In this document: piece after piece, positions 1 through 7,407 of the stretch
Numbering within the stretch: position 1 is the first letter of the stretch
Layout of the letters: each line of letters begins with the position of its first letter
NCBI GenBank assembly: GCA_964619935.1
Contig: CAZUGO010000003.1
Coordinates: 1-42,360, forward strand
Reading direction: 5' to 3'
DNA: 42,360 nucleotides
From: CAZUGO01 sp964619935
Lineage (GTDB): Bacteria > Planctomycetota > Phycisphaerae > UBA1845 > CAIVHJ01
Translations under genes and position numbers: made by a program
The notes under the pieces: model-generated
What the model was told of the DNA's origin: nothing
The model's input: the letters and a program-made list of their open reading frames with translations, nothing else
Databases searched by the model: none

Positions 1-82
1 CGGCCCACAGGCGACGCGAACGTTCATCGAGCACCCCGCTGAGCGCCACGTACTTCTGGCGTATCACCGCGACATCTGGCAT
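1..82 (-). CDS. ISAzo13-family (Rhodopirellula-type) transposase, N-terminal fragment
   Basis: The reading frame starts at an ATG (82-80) and runs off the left edge of the window. The visible residues include IRQKYVALSGVLDERSRRLW, which matches my memory of the start of ISAzo13 / Rhodopirellula-type DDE transposases (an [I]-R-x-K-Y-x-x-L and LDER-x-RRLWA pattern). Only about 27 residues are visible, so the DDE catalytic core lies outside the window and intactness cannot be judged. An in-frame stop lies upstream (107-109), so this is the natural start rather than an internal piece. The gene faces away from the neighbour at 116-1660, so the IS end must lie between the two or inside the neighbour's 3' end. 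The family call rests on a short stretch. Confidence 0.6.
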   Translation of the reverse strand, partial: MPDVAVIRQKYVALSGVLDERSRRLWA

Positions 83-115
83 ACTCCATGTATCGTACGC
101 GCTTGCTTATTTACT

Positions 116-1660
116 TTACGTTATTTCTTGACGAGCCCTTAACTCCTCAATCTTCGGCTCGTCTGAGATCTGCATTCTAGATTCAAGGCTAATCGCAGTG
201 TTTAGATCGGAAATGGCGTCACGGTACCTCTTCTCAGTAGTCCTCAGCCAGGATCGCCACCAATAAGGGTTTGAATTGTCTGGATTCTTGGCAATCGCCT
301 GAGTCAGGTAGCGCTCCGCGCTGGTTAGGTCGCCAGCCCTGTAGCACAAAACTCCAACGTTTGCTTTCATGTTGTCTGACGGCTCTGCACCCACTGCCTC
401 CGTGTACATTTGGACAGCTAGATCCTGCTCGCCAACAACCAGCAATGTACTTGCAAACCACATCCGAATCGTCGCACCTAATTCGCCGGGGTACCATTCG
501 TAATGGTGCTTGTTGGCCTCGTACTCGTGTAGAGCCCGCTCGAAATACTTGAGCGATTCAGTCCATTGATACTCGTACTGCGACAGTATGGCCCCGTTTA
601 CTAGGCAACCGATTGCGTGCATGTCATCTATCGCTATTGCACGTTCAACCGCATGCTTCGCTGGAACGATGCTCTCGTCATAGCTGTTGAATCCAAACCA
701 TCGTTCCAAGAGATGGCAGTATGCGATCATCGCATGCGCGTCAGCAAATTCGGGATCATGGGCTGCGGCCTCTCGAAAATGCGCTCTTGCACTTCGCAGG
801 CCATGGCGCGTTCGCAGTTCTAGGCCCAAGTTCTTTATCCCGTCTCGAAATGCTGCGGTTGCCATGCGCGAATCCGAAATCCCTCCTAAGTCTGCCTTGT
901 CAGCGGAGTCTTCTGAACCAAGCGCCAGCACGCCTGGCGTGAAGAAGAACGTCAGCACGAACAAAGCCAGGGCCCCTCCAGCACGAATCACGAGCCCTCG
1001 GCCTTTAAGCTCAATGTGAAGAAAACCGGGAATGGTGAAGCCTAGAACTGCCGTTGACAGTGACAAGAGTATGCGAAGTAGTACGACAATATTCGTATCG
1101 CGAAACGGCTCATTCCTTATCACTACCCAAGCAACGAGGAGAACCACAAAAACTGAGACAGCTACCACTGTGATTCGCTCCCAAGATGTTGCCTGGTATC
1201 TCGCTGGTGAGTCTGCTTCGTGCCACGTGCCCGGCCCGTCTGCCATATCGGGCTTGTTTCGCAAAGCGACTATCCTCTCCTGTGTAGTTTCTGCCTGCAG
1301 CTCTGGACTTGGTTCTCGTTCGACCAGCTTTTCCAACACGCTGGCAGGCTTCTTGCTTTCGGAAGCGCTTTGCTCTGGCAGTGGTGCTCGAAGCCCGCGG
1401 CCGTCACACTGGTCGCAATCAAACTCTTTCGAAAGCTCCCTCTGAGGTTGGTCTGCAAGTCTCAATGTAGCTGCGCGTCCTTGGCACACCCCGCACGTGC
1501 TCCAAGAGTCATAATGTGCAGCTAGTTCTCCACGCCCGTCACAAATGTGGCAGCGAGTGCACAGGGCGGTAAGCGAGCCGGTCCCCTGGCATCTTGGACA
1601 CTGTCTTGCCACGGCGGCGATTCCTCGATAGAAGGACGGACGGCCGAATCCACCAAACAT
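116..1660 (-). CDS. Zinc-finger / three-TM / TPR membrane protein of unknown function
   Basis: A 514-residue protein. Residues 21-89 hold DnaJ-like CxxCxGxG knuckles (CPRC at 21, CTRC/CHIC at 34-40, CGVC at 56, CDQC at 82), probably binding zinc. Residues 100-160 are polar. Three hydrophobic segments follow at about 163-181, 190-212 and 222-243. The last two carry the module IPGFL...VIRAGGALALFVL, which I recall from bacterial multidomain membrane proteins that pair it with signalling or TPR domains. Residues 285-495 contain about four to five TPR repeats, for example the unit around YLTQAIAKNPDNSNPYW (451-467). The domain order suggests a membrane scaffold. The gene is visibly A/T-richer than the rest of the window and sits beside a transposase, so horizontal acquisition is likely. 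It is not DnaJ: there is no J domain. Function is unknown. Confidence 0.8.
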   Translation of the reverse strand: MFGGFGRPSFYRGIAAVARQCPRCQGTGSLTALCTRCHICDGRGELAAHYDSWSTCGVCQGRAATLRLADQPQRELSKEFDCDQCDGRGLRAPLPEQSASESKKPASVLEKLVEREPSPELQAETTQERIVALRNKPDMADGPGTWHEADSPARYQATSWERITVVAVSVFVVLLVAWVVIRNEPFRDTNIVVLLRILLSLSTAVLGFTIPGFLHIELKGRGLVIRAGGALALFVLTFFFTPGVLALGSEDSADKADLGGISDSRMATAAFRDGIKNLGLELRTRHGLRSARAHFREAAAHDPEFADAHAMIAYCHLLERWFGFNSYDESIVPAKHAVERAIAIDDMHAIGCLVNGAILSQYEYQWTESLKYFERALHEYEANKHHYEWYPGELGATIRMWFASTLLVVGEQDLAVQMYTEAVGAEPSDNMKANVGVLCYRAGDLTSAERYLTQAIAKNPDNSNPYWWRSWLRTTEKRYRDAISDLNTAISLESRMQISDEPKIEELRARQEIT

Positions 1661-2028
1661 GCACTCTAGCGGCTCCCCTGTCGCCGATTATTGTGCATTA
1701 CAAATTACAAAGGACATTATTGTAGGCTCTGCCATCGCCTTGGAACACGTGCCCGGCGGCGGGTCCGATTGTTGCCCAAGTCTGGTGCCAATGGCCACGG
1801 GACGACACCAGCCCGGACGACCCGGAGTCACAACCCGCCAGCGCGACGATTCCGAACTGACTGCTCTGGTCCTTGCAGCATAAATAATAAAGCAAGAGTG
1901 GTGCTGACGCCAAGAATCTTCATGTGGCCGGCGGCCCGCGTGCGGCTGAAACCGCCGGCAGCCTCGGAGCAGTTCGCCTCCCGAAGCGGGCCAACCCCCG
2001 GACCCAGCGCGCTGATTGCGGAGTCCGC
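1661..2028. other. Intergenic region without a convincing gene
   Basis: I see no supported gene here; the short reading frames on both strands lack recognisable motifs. The part at 1661-1740 is A/T-rich and should carry the promoter of the Zn-finger/TPR gene (minus strand), with an AGGGGAG about 12 bases before its ATG as a poor SD. An 8-bp perfect inverted repeat, GCCGGCGG (1927-1934) and CCGCCGGC (1952-1959), lies downstream of the fliN stop and could help end that transcript, but no T-run follows it. Confidence 0.4.
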
Positions 2029-2436
2029 CTAGCTGCCACCCAGCGCTCTGATGGTCTCGTAGATGGTCCCGATGCGCGTCACCCGCAGGCCGAAGTTCTC
2101 GCTGACGATTACCGCGTTGCCCAACCCGATCTGGCGGTTGTTGGCAAACAACTCGAGCTCGGCGTCGAAGCGTTTCTCGAATTCGATAATCGAACCCACG
2201 TTGAGCGCCAGGACCTCGTTCATGGTCATGTGCCGCTCGGCGAGCTGCACAATCAGGGGGACTTCGACCTGCAGGATGCGCTCCAGGTAGAAACCGCCAA
2301 GCCCCGGGGGTGGCGGTCGGACGACAGGCGCCGGCAGCCGGGCGGGCGGCGGCACGGGGACAGACTCGGGCCCGACCTCGGCCGCCAGGGCTTCGGCCTG
2401 GGCCAGGAGGGCGTCGATATCGCTTTGGCTGGCCAT
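2029..2436 (-). CDS. fliN: FliN-type flagellar motor switch protein
   Basis: A 135-residue protein with the two-part layout of FliN. The N-terminal peptide MASQSDIDALLAQAEALAAE resembles the FliM/FliN (M)SQ-x-DIDALL motif. A proline-rich linker (about 28-48) precedes a SpoA (surface presentation of antigens) domain at about 58-130, with conserved ALNVGSIIEF and VIVSENFGLRVT. FliN forms the C-ring of the flagellar motor with FliM and FliG and binds CheY-P and the export apparatus. The start was set at the ATG at 2436 because the DIDALL motif begins there; 17 further codons are open upstream but look unrelated. No strong SD is visible. No other flagellar gene is in the window, so this is an orphan fliN, which is unusual because it normally sits in a fli operon. 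Confidence 0.85.
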   Translation of the reverse strand: MASQSDIDALLAQAEALAAEVGPESVPVPPPARLPAPVVRPPPPGLGGFYLERILQVEVPLIVQLAERHMTMNEVLALNVGSIIEFEKRFDAELELFANNRQIGLGNAVIVSENFGLRVTRIGTIYETIRALGGS

Positions 2437-2663
2437 GTTGGACCCACGCTCGATCGCAGCGACCCCCCTCGGGCCGGCGGACTCCACGATACGATACCTA
2501 CCTCATCGACCAATCGTAGATGCAAGCTGAAGGCGGCCTTCACCCGGAAATGTCGCCGGTGGGCTCGCCAGCGGCCTCATTATCGGACCAGACCGCCCGG
2601 CCCAACGATCGCCATCCACCCCACCCTGCCCGGAGCTGATCCAATCCAGCGCGGTACAGTTCA

Positions 2664-2700
2664 TCTGGTACCACCATTTATATCAAATGGTGGTACCAGA
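2664..2700. repeat. Perfect hairpin 1 of the covarying family
   Basis: Arms TCTGGTACCACCATTT (2664-2679) and AAATGGTGGTACCAGA (2685-2700) are perfectly complementary over 16 bp around a 5-base loop ATATC (2680-2684). The outer GGTA/TACC and inner ATTT/AAAT blocks are shared with hairpin 2, while the middle five pairs (CCACC/GGTGG) differ. Confidence 0.85.
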
Positions 2701-2710
2701 ATATGCAAAC

Positions 2711-2741
2711 GGTATCTTCATTTCGATCAAATGAAGATACC
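2711..2741. repeat. Perfect hairpin 2 of the covarying family
   Basis: Arms GGTATCTTCATTT (2711-2723) and AAATGAAGATACC (2729-2741) pair perfectly over 13 bp around loop CGATC (2724-2728). Relative to hairpin 1 the five central bases of each arm have changed in a compensatory way (TCTTC/GAAGA against CCACC/GGTGG), and the last three loop bases ATC are kept. Confidence 0.85.
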
Positions 2742-2750
2742 AACTGCTAT

Positions 2751-2785
2751 AAATGAAGATATCGTTTGATAGAAATGGTGATACC
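2751..2785. repeat. Degenerate third unit, inverted, of the hairpin family
   Basis: AAATGAAGATA (2751-2761) repeats the right arm of hairpin 2, and AAATGGTGATACC (2773-2785) is a complete arm of the same pattern. The intervening GATAG (2768-2772) is the reverse complement of CTATC and fits the nnATC loop rule read on the minus strand. The left arm no longer pairs well. This looks like a decayed or recombined copy in opposite orientation. Confidence 0.6.
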
Positions 2786-2979
2786 ATTTAATCTCTAACC
2801 GGTGCTGCCCGGCTGTAGACCGCAACGTGATCGGGGGTGCCGGGATCGCAGCCCCCAAGCTCGACGCGGTAGCGGCCTTCAGTATTGGGGGGCCCGCCGG
2901 GGCCCCGCGGACCCGACGACAGCACGGGGTTCTGATCCTACGCAGCGTGACTGGGTGTTCGGCAAGGAGAGGCGGCCGC

Positions 2980-4221
2980 TCAAGCGAAGCGCTTGACGCA
3001 GACACAGGCGTTGTGCCCGCCGAAGCCGAAGGAGTTGCTCAGGGCCACGTCGATTTTCATGTCCCGGGCCACGTTGGGAACATAGTCGAGGTCACACAAC
3101 GGATCAGGGTCATCCAGGTTGATGGTCGGCGGCGCGACGTTGTGCTTCATGCCCATGATGGTGGCCACCAGCTCGACCCCGCCGCTGGCACCCAGCAGGT
3201 GGCCGATGGCGCTCTTGGTGCTGCTGATCGCCAGTCGCCGGGCATGGTCCTGGAAGACCCGCTTGATGGCCCTGGTTTCGGCAATATCGCCCAACGGCGT
3301 GCTGGTGCCGTGGGCATTGATGTAGTCGACGTCTTCGGGGTTGACCCCGGCGTGGGCCATGGCCCCGCGCATCGCCGCGGCGGCCCCCTGGCCGTCCTCC
3401 GCAGGCTGGGTAATATGCCCGGCATCGCCGGTGGATCCCACACCCGCCAGCTCGGCATGAATCCTGGCGCCGCGCCTTCTGGCGTGCTCCAACTCCTCGA
3501 CGATCAGCACGCCGGCACCCTCGCCCATCACGAAGCCGTCGCGCCCACGGTCGAAGGGACGGCTGCCCTGCGCGGGAGCGTCGTTGCGGGTGGACAATGC
3601 CCTCATGGCCGAGAATGCCGCAATGCCCAGTGGTGTCACTGCGGCCTCCGAGCCGCCGGTGAAGATGACGTCGGCATCACCGCGGCGGATGGCGGCCAGG
3701 GCGTCGCCCATGGCATGGGACGCCGAGGCACAGGCGGTCACCACGGTGGTGTTCGGACCCCGGGCCTTGAATATGATCGAGATGTTGCCGGAGGCCGCAT
3801 TGGCCATCAGCTTGGGAATGGTGAAGGCAGACACCTTGCTGGGGCCTTTCTCCATCAGGCGGCGGAATTGTTGCTCGATTTCGAGTAGCCCGCCGATGCC
3901 CGAGCCCATGATTACGCCGACCCGATCGGGGTCCTCGCGGTCCATGTCCAGGCCACTGTCCGCGTAGCAGTTCTTGGCGGCCCCAATCGCCATCTGAGCG
4001 AAGCGGTCGAGGCGTTTGACTTCGCGGCGGTCGATGTAGGCTTCCGGGTTGAATGCACTGCACTCACCCCCGAAGTGCACCGGATACTGGGAGGTGTCAA
4101 ATGAGGTAATATCCCCGATCCCGCTCTCACCGCGCACCAGGCGGTCCCAGAACACCTCCACCTGATCGCCCAGCGAGGTCACGACGCCCAGCCCGGTGAC
4201 TACCACTCTTCGCTCTGACAC
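2980..4221 (-). CDS. fabF: Beta-ketoacyl-ACP synthase II (FabF)
   Basis: A 413-residue condensing enzyme that elongates acyl-ACP with malonyl-ACP in the cytoplasm. The thiolase-fold active site is complete: nucleophile Cys164 in VVTACASASHAMG, His304 in YINAHGTSTPLGD, Lys336 and His341 in TKSAIGHLLGASG. The C-terminal glycine-rich stretch SNSFGFGGHNA is typical of KAS I/II. Length and the His-His-Cys triad distinguish it from FabH, which is also present. The start is GTG at 4221, 20 bases after the acpP stop, with AAAGGGA upstream as a modest SD. It is the last gene of the rpmF-to-fabF cluster. Confidence 0.96.
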   Translation of the reverse strand: MSERRVVVTGLGVVTSLGDQVEVFWDRLVRGESGIGDITSFDTSQYPVHFGGECSAFNPEAYIDRREVKRLDRFAQMAIGAAKNCYADSGLDMDREDPDRVGVIMGSGIGGLLEIEQQFRRLMEKGPSKVSAFTIPKLMANAASGNISIIFKARGPNTTVVTACASASHAMGDALAAIRRGDADVIFTGGSEAAVTPLGIAAFSAMRALSTRNDAPAQGSRPFDRGRDGFVMGEGAGVLIVEELEHARRRGARIHAELAGVGSTGDAGHITQPAEDGQGAAAAMRGAMAHAGVNPEDVDYINAHGTSTPLGDIAETRAIKRVFQDHARRLAISSTKSAIGHLLGASGGVELVATIMGMKHNVAPPTINLDDPDPLCDLDYVPNVARDMKIDVALSNSFGFGGHNACVCVKRFA

Positions 4222-4241
4222 AGGAATCCCTTTGGTCTCGA

Positions 4242-4493
4242 TCAGCCCTTGCTGGCCACGGTCAGGATGTAGTTGACAGCGTCACCCACGGTCTGGATCT
4301 TCTCGGCTTCCTCGTCCGGGATGCTCATGTCGAATTCATCCTCGAATTCCATGACCAGCTCGACGGTGTCCAGCGAATCCGCATTCAGATCGTTGACGAA
4401 TGAGGTCTCCTTCTTGATCTCGGATTTGTCGACACCCATCTGCTCACTGACAATGCCAACCACTTTGTCGAACACTTCCTGTTCCGTTGCCAC
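4242..4493 (-). CDS. acpP: Acyl carrier protein
   Basis: An 83-residue acidic protein with the phosphopantetheine attachment motif NADSLDTVELVMEFED; Ser40 is the modified residue. It carries the growing acyl chain between FabD, FabH, FabG and FabF. A GTG at 4514 would give a protein seven residues longer, but a perfect AGGAGG (4502-4507) lies inside that extension, exactly 8 bases before the GTG at 4493. Translation therefore almost certainly starts at 4493, with MATEQEVFDKVV. Small size, acidity and place between fabG and fabF fit primary-metabolism ACP rather than a polyketide carrier. Confidence 0.95.
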   Translation of the reverse strand: MATEQEVFDKVVGIVSEQMGVDKSEIKKETSFVNDLNADSLDTVELVMEFEDEFDMSIPDEEAEKIQTVGDAVNYILTVASKG

Positions 4494-4629
4494 GTCGGTA
4501 TCCTCCTGAGCCACAATTAGTTCTAACGCAAATCAGCGGCCGTCCAGGTGCCGCGCTACTATACTGACTCGCCACCGCCGATACAATACTGCCCTTCGAG
4601 AAGGCGGTTCCGCCGTCCCTGCCGGGCCG

Positions 4630-5376
4630 CTACATGTGCAGCCCGCCGTCTACCACCAGCACCTGACCGGTAATGTAGGCCGCGGCATCCGACGCCAGGA
4701 AGGTGGTCGCGGCGGCCACCTCGGCGGGTTCGCCGAAGCGCCCCAGTGGAATAAGCTGCTGAGCGCCTTCCTTGACGCGGTCGGCCAGCACGTCGGTCAT
4801 CTCGGTGACCACGAACCCGGGGGCGATCGCGTTGCAGGTGATCTTCCGCTTGCCCAGTTCCTTCGCAACCGACTTGGTGAACCCGATGACGGCCGCCTTG
4901 CTGGCCGCATAGTTGGCCTGGCCGGCATTGCCCATCACGCCGCTGACGCTGGAGATGTTGATCATCCGACCCCACCGGGCCCGAACCATATGGCGGGCGG
5001 TCGCCCGGGTCATCCAGAAGGTCGCCCGCAGATTGGTGTCGAGCACGATGTCGAACTGCTCGTCGTCCATGCTCATCACCAGGCCGTCGCGGGTGATGCC
5101 GGCGTTGTTGACCAGGATGTCGATGCGGCCGTGCTGCTCGGCCGCGGCCTCGACCACGGCATCGATGGCCGCCCGGTCGGTGACGTCCAGCGTCGTCGGC
5201 AGAATGGTCCCGGCCCATTCCTGCTGGCGCGCCTGGTCGCGCACTTCGGCCAGCTTGTCCGCATGGCGGGCACAGGCATAAACCGTCGCCCCGTTGGCGG
5301 CAAAGTCCAGGCAGATGGCTCGTCCGATCCCTCGGCTACCGCCGGTGACGATTGCCACTTTGTCTTTCAGCAACAT
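4630..5376 (-). CDS. fabG: 3-oxoacyl-ACP reductase (FabG)
   Basis: A 248-residue short-chain dehydrogenase/reductase that uses NADPH to reduce beta-ketoacyl-ACP. The Rossmann motif TGGSRGIG is at 11-18, the NNAG motif at 90-93, and the catalytic Ser143, Tyr156 and Lys160 are present (ISSVSG and YAASK). MGNAGQANY before the tyrosine is typical of true FabG. A longer frame reaches 5439, but the ATG at 5376 begins the usual FabG N-terminus (MLLKDKVAIVTGG) and is preceded by GGAAGG about 8 bases upstream. It lies 81 bases after fabD and 136 bases before acpP. Confidence 0.95.
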   Translation of the reverse strand: MLLKDKVAIVTGGSRGIGRAICLDFAANGATVYACARHADKLAEVRDQARQQEWAGTILPTTLDVTDRAAIDAVVEAAAEQHGRIDILVNNAGITRDGLVMSMDDEQFDIVLDTNLRATFWMTRATARHMVRARWGRMINISSVSGVMGNAGQANYAASKAAVIGFTKSVAKELGKRKITCNAIAPGFVVTEMTDVLADRVKEGAQQLIPLGRFGEPAEVAAATTFLASDAAAYITGQVLVVDGGLHM

Positions 5377-5457
5377 TTGCGCACCTTCCTGCCGGGTTCG
5401 CCCGGTCTTCAGCACGGGGGCTCCGTGCGCTCGGGCCATGAATGACGCGCCAGGGGA

Positions 5458-6387
5458 CTAGGCGTCCAGAAACTGGCGCAACGCTGTTGCGCTGCTGATG
5501 TTGACGGCCTGCACGCCACGATCGATCTTGCGCAGCAGTCCGCTGAGCACCCGCCCGGGGCCGACCTCCACGAACCGTTCGATGCCCCGGCCGATCATGG
5601 CCTCAATACACTCCTGCCAGCGGACCGGGCTGAACACCTGGCGATACAGGGCATCGCGGATGTCCGCCGGATCGCCGTGCACCGCGGCGTCCACATTGGC
5701 GTAGACCGCCACCTGGGGCCGGCTGATCTCGATCGCATCCAGGTCGGCCTTGAGCCGGTCGGCCGCCGGCTTCATCAGGTCCGAGTGAAAGGCGCCGGCG
5801 ACCTTCAGCGGCACGGCCTTGCCGCTCCCGCTGGACTCGATCTGCTGGACCGCCCGCCGGCAGGCCGCCGCTGCACCGGAGATTACGATCTGGCCGGGGC
5901 AGTTGTAATTCGCCGGGCCCAGCACCTGCCCGTCGGAGACCTCCCGGCACAGGGTCCGCACATCGGCCGCCGACAGGCCCAGGATCGACACCATCCCGCT
6001 GGAGACCGCGGTGGCGGCCTCCTGCATGTACAATCCGCGGCGTTGCACCAACCGCACGGCGTCCTCAAACGACATCGCGCCGGCGATGTGCAAGGCGGTA
6101 TACTCGCCCAAGCTCAACCCGGCCGCGGCATCGAAGGGCTGGGTCCGCCCGGCGGTCAGCGCCGCCCACAGCGCCAGGCTGGTCACCAGGATCGCCGGCT
6201 GCTGGATGTCGGTGGCCTCCAGCCGCTCGGCCGGGCCCGAAAAGCAGATCTCCGCCAAGTCGAAGCCGAGGATCTCGCCGGCGTGGTGGAACATCCGGGC
6301 GGCCGCGTCACTGATCTCGACCAGGTCGCGGCCCATGCCGACCGCCTGCGATCCCTGGCCGGGGAAAATGATTGCGGTGCTGACCAT
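5458..6387 (-). CDS. fabD: Malonyl-CoA:ACP transacylase (FabD)
   Basis: A 309-residue acyltransferase that loads malonyl groups onto ACP. FPGQGSQ (8-14) supplies the oxyanion glutamine, GLSLGEY has the nucleophile Ser92, Arg117 fits the malonyl carboxylate-binding arginine (QRRGLYMQ), and GAFHSDLM has the catalytic His201. The ATG at 6387 is chosen over the one at 6402 because MVSTAIIFPGQG is the normal start and GAGGA lies about 7 bases upstream. The gene follows fabH after 27 bases. Confidence 0.95.
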   Translation of the reverse strand: MVSTAIIFPGQGSQAVGMGRDLVEISDAAARMFHHAGEILGFDLAEICFSGPAERLEATDIQQPAILVTSLALWAALTAGRTQPFDAAAGLSLGEYTALHIAGAMSFEDAVRLVQRRGLYMQEAATAVSSGMVSILGLSAADVRTLCREVSDGQVLGPANYNCPGQIVISGAAAACRRAVQQIESSGSGKAVPLKVAGAFHSDLMKPAADRLKADLDAIEISRPQVAVYANVDAAVHGDPADIRDALYRQVFSPVRWQECIEAMIGRGIERFVEVGPGRVLSGLLRKIDRGVQAVNISSATALRQFLDA

Positions 6388-6414
6388 ATGCCGTCCTCGC
6401 ATCGCCGCCTGGGG

Positions 6415-7407
6415 TCACAGCCGGATCAGGGCGCTGGCCCAGGTCAGCCCGGCTCCGAACGCCACCATCAGAACCAGGTCCCCTTCGACGACGCGCTTGT
6501 CCTTGCGGGCTTCGTCCAAGCAGATGCCGACCGAGGCCGAGGAGGTGTTGCCGTAGCGATCGATATTGATCATGACCTTCTCGGGAGGCAGTCCCAGACG
6601 ATCCCGGGCGGACTCGATGATCCGCAAGTTGGATTGATGAGGGATGACCAGGGCCAGGTCGCCCGGCTGAACGCCGCTGGCAGCGAGCGCCTGGTCGATG
6701 ACCTCGTGCATCTTCTGCACCGCAAACTTGTAGACCTCGCGACCCTTCATCCGCACAAACTGCAAACGCTCGTCCACGACCTTCTGGGACACCGGTTCGC
6801 TGCCGCCACCACCGGGAATCCAGATCAGGCGGGCCCCACCGCCGTCGGCCCCCAGGGCGCTGTACACCAGGCCCTGGCGATCGTTGTCGGTCGCCGCCAG
6901 GATGCCGGCGGCGGCGCCGTCCCCGAACAGCACACAACTGGTGCGGTCTTCCATGTCCATGATCGAAGACATGTGTTCGGCACCGATGACCAAGGCGTTG
7001 CGGAACGCCCCGCTCTTGATCATGTTGGCCGCGATGACCATGCCGTACAGGTAGCCGCAGCAGGCCGCCGAAATATCGAACGCCGGAATCCCCGGCACGC
7101 CGAGGATGTCCTGCAGCAGGCAGGCGGTGGCCGGCAGCCGCAGGTGCGGGCTGATGGTCGCAAAAATGATCACGTCCAACTCGGAGGGGGCCATCCCGGC
7201 TTCGTCAAGGGCCTGGCGGGCCGCCTCCAGCCCCAAGGTCAAGGTGGTTTCACCCGCGGCGGCGATGTAGCGCTGCCGGATGCCGGTCCGGGCCCGGATC
7301 CACTCGTCGGACGTGTCCAAGATCTTGGCGTAGTCGTCGTTGGTCACCACCCGGGAAGGCGTACCGCGCCCGGTACCACGCAGGGTAATCCCCATCAGCG
7401 AGTGCAT
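6415..7407 (-). CDS. fabH: Beta-ketoacyl-ACP synthase III (FabH)
   Basis: A 330-residue initiating condensing enzyme joining acetyl-CoA (or a branched starter) with malonyl-ACP. The active site is Cys116 in DISAACCGYLYGM, His255 in VIPHQSNLR and Asn285 in RYGNTSSAS. Residue 117 is also Cys where Ser or Ala is more common. The frame is open far upstream, but that part overlaps plsX and has no FabH character. The ATG at 7407 overlaps the plsX stop by one base (TGATG), a sign of translational coupling. Confidence 0.95.
   Translation of the reverse strand: MHSLMGITLRGTGRGTPSRVVTNDDYAKILDTSDEWIRARTGIRQRYIAAAGETTLTLGLEAARQALDEAGMAPSELDVIIFATISPHLRLPATACLLQDILGVPGIPAFDISAACCGYLYGMVIAANMIKSGAFRNALVIGAEHMSSIMDMEDRTSCVLFGDGAAAGILAATDNDRQGLVYSALGADGGGARLIWIPGGGGSEPVSQKVVDERLQFVRMKGREVYKFAVQKMHEVIDQALAASGVQPGDLALVIPHQSNLRIIESARDRLGLPPEKVMINIDRYGNTSSASVGICLDEARKDKRVVEGDLVLMVAFGAGLTWASALIRL

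Larger units (their letters stand above)
2437..2979. other. Intergenic region with a cluster of three related hairpins
   Basis: This 543-base gap between fabF and fliN holds no gene I can support. Its centre (2664-2785) is A/T-rich and carries two perfect palindromic hairpins plus a third degenerate, inverted copy, listed separately. The flanks (2437-2640 and 2800-2979) are GC-rich and featureless by eye. Confidence 0.6.

Noticed and set aside
171..1660. DnaJ chaperone because of CxxCxGxG knuckles
   Set aside because: No J domain and no C-terminal substrate-binding domain; instead membrane segments and TPRs follow.
1659..2032. Small plus-strand frames in the left intergenic region
   Set aside because: No SD, no motif and overlapping alternative frames; nothing distinguishes them from chance.
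2664..2785. CRISPR array or intrinsic terminators as explanation of the hairpins
   Set aside because: There are only three units with no equal spacers and no cas genes; the hairpins lack T-runs and are symmetrical in A/T-rich flanks.
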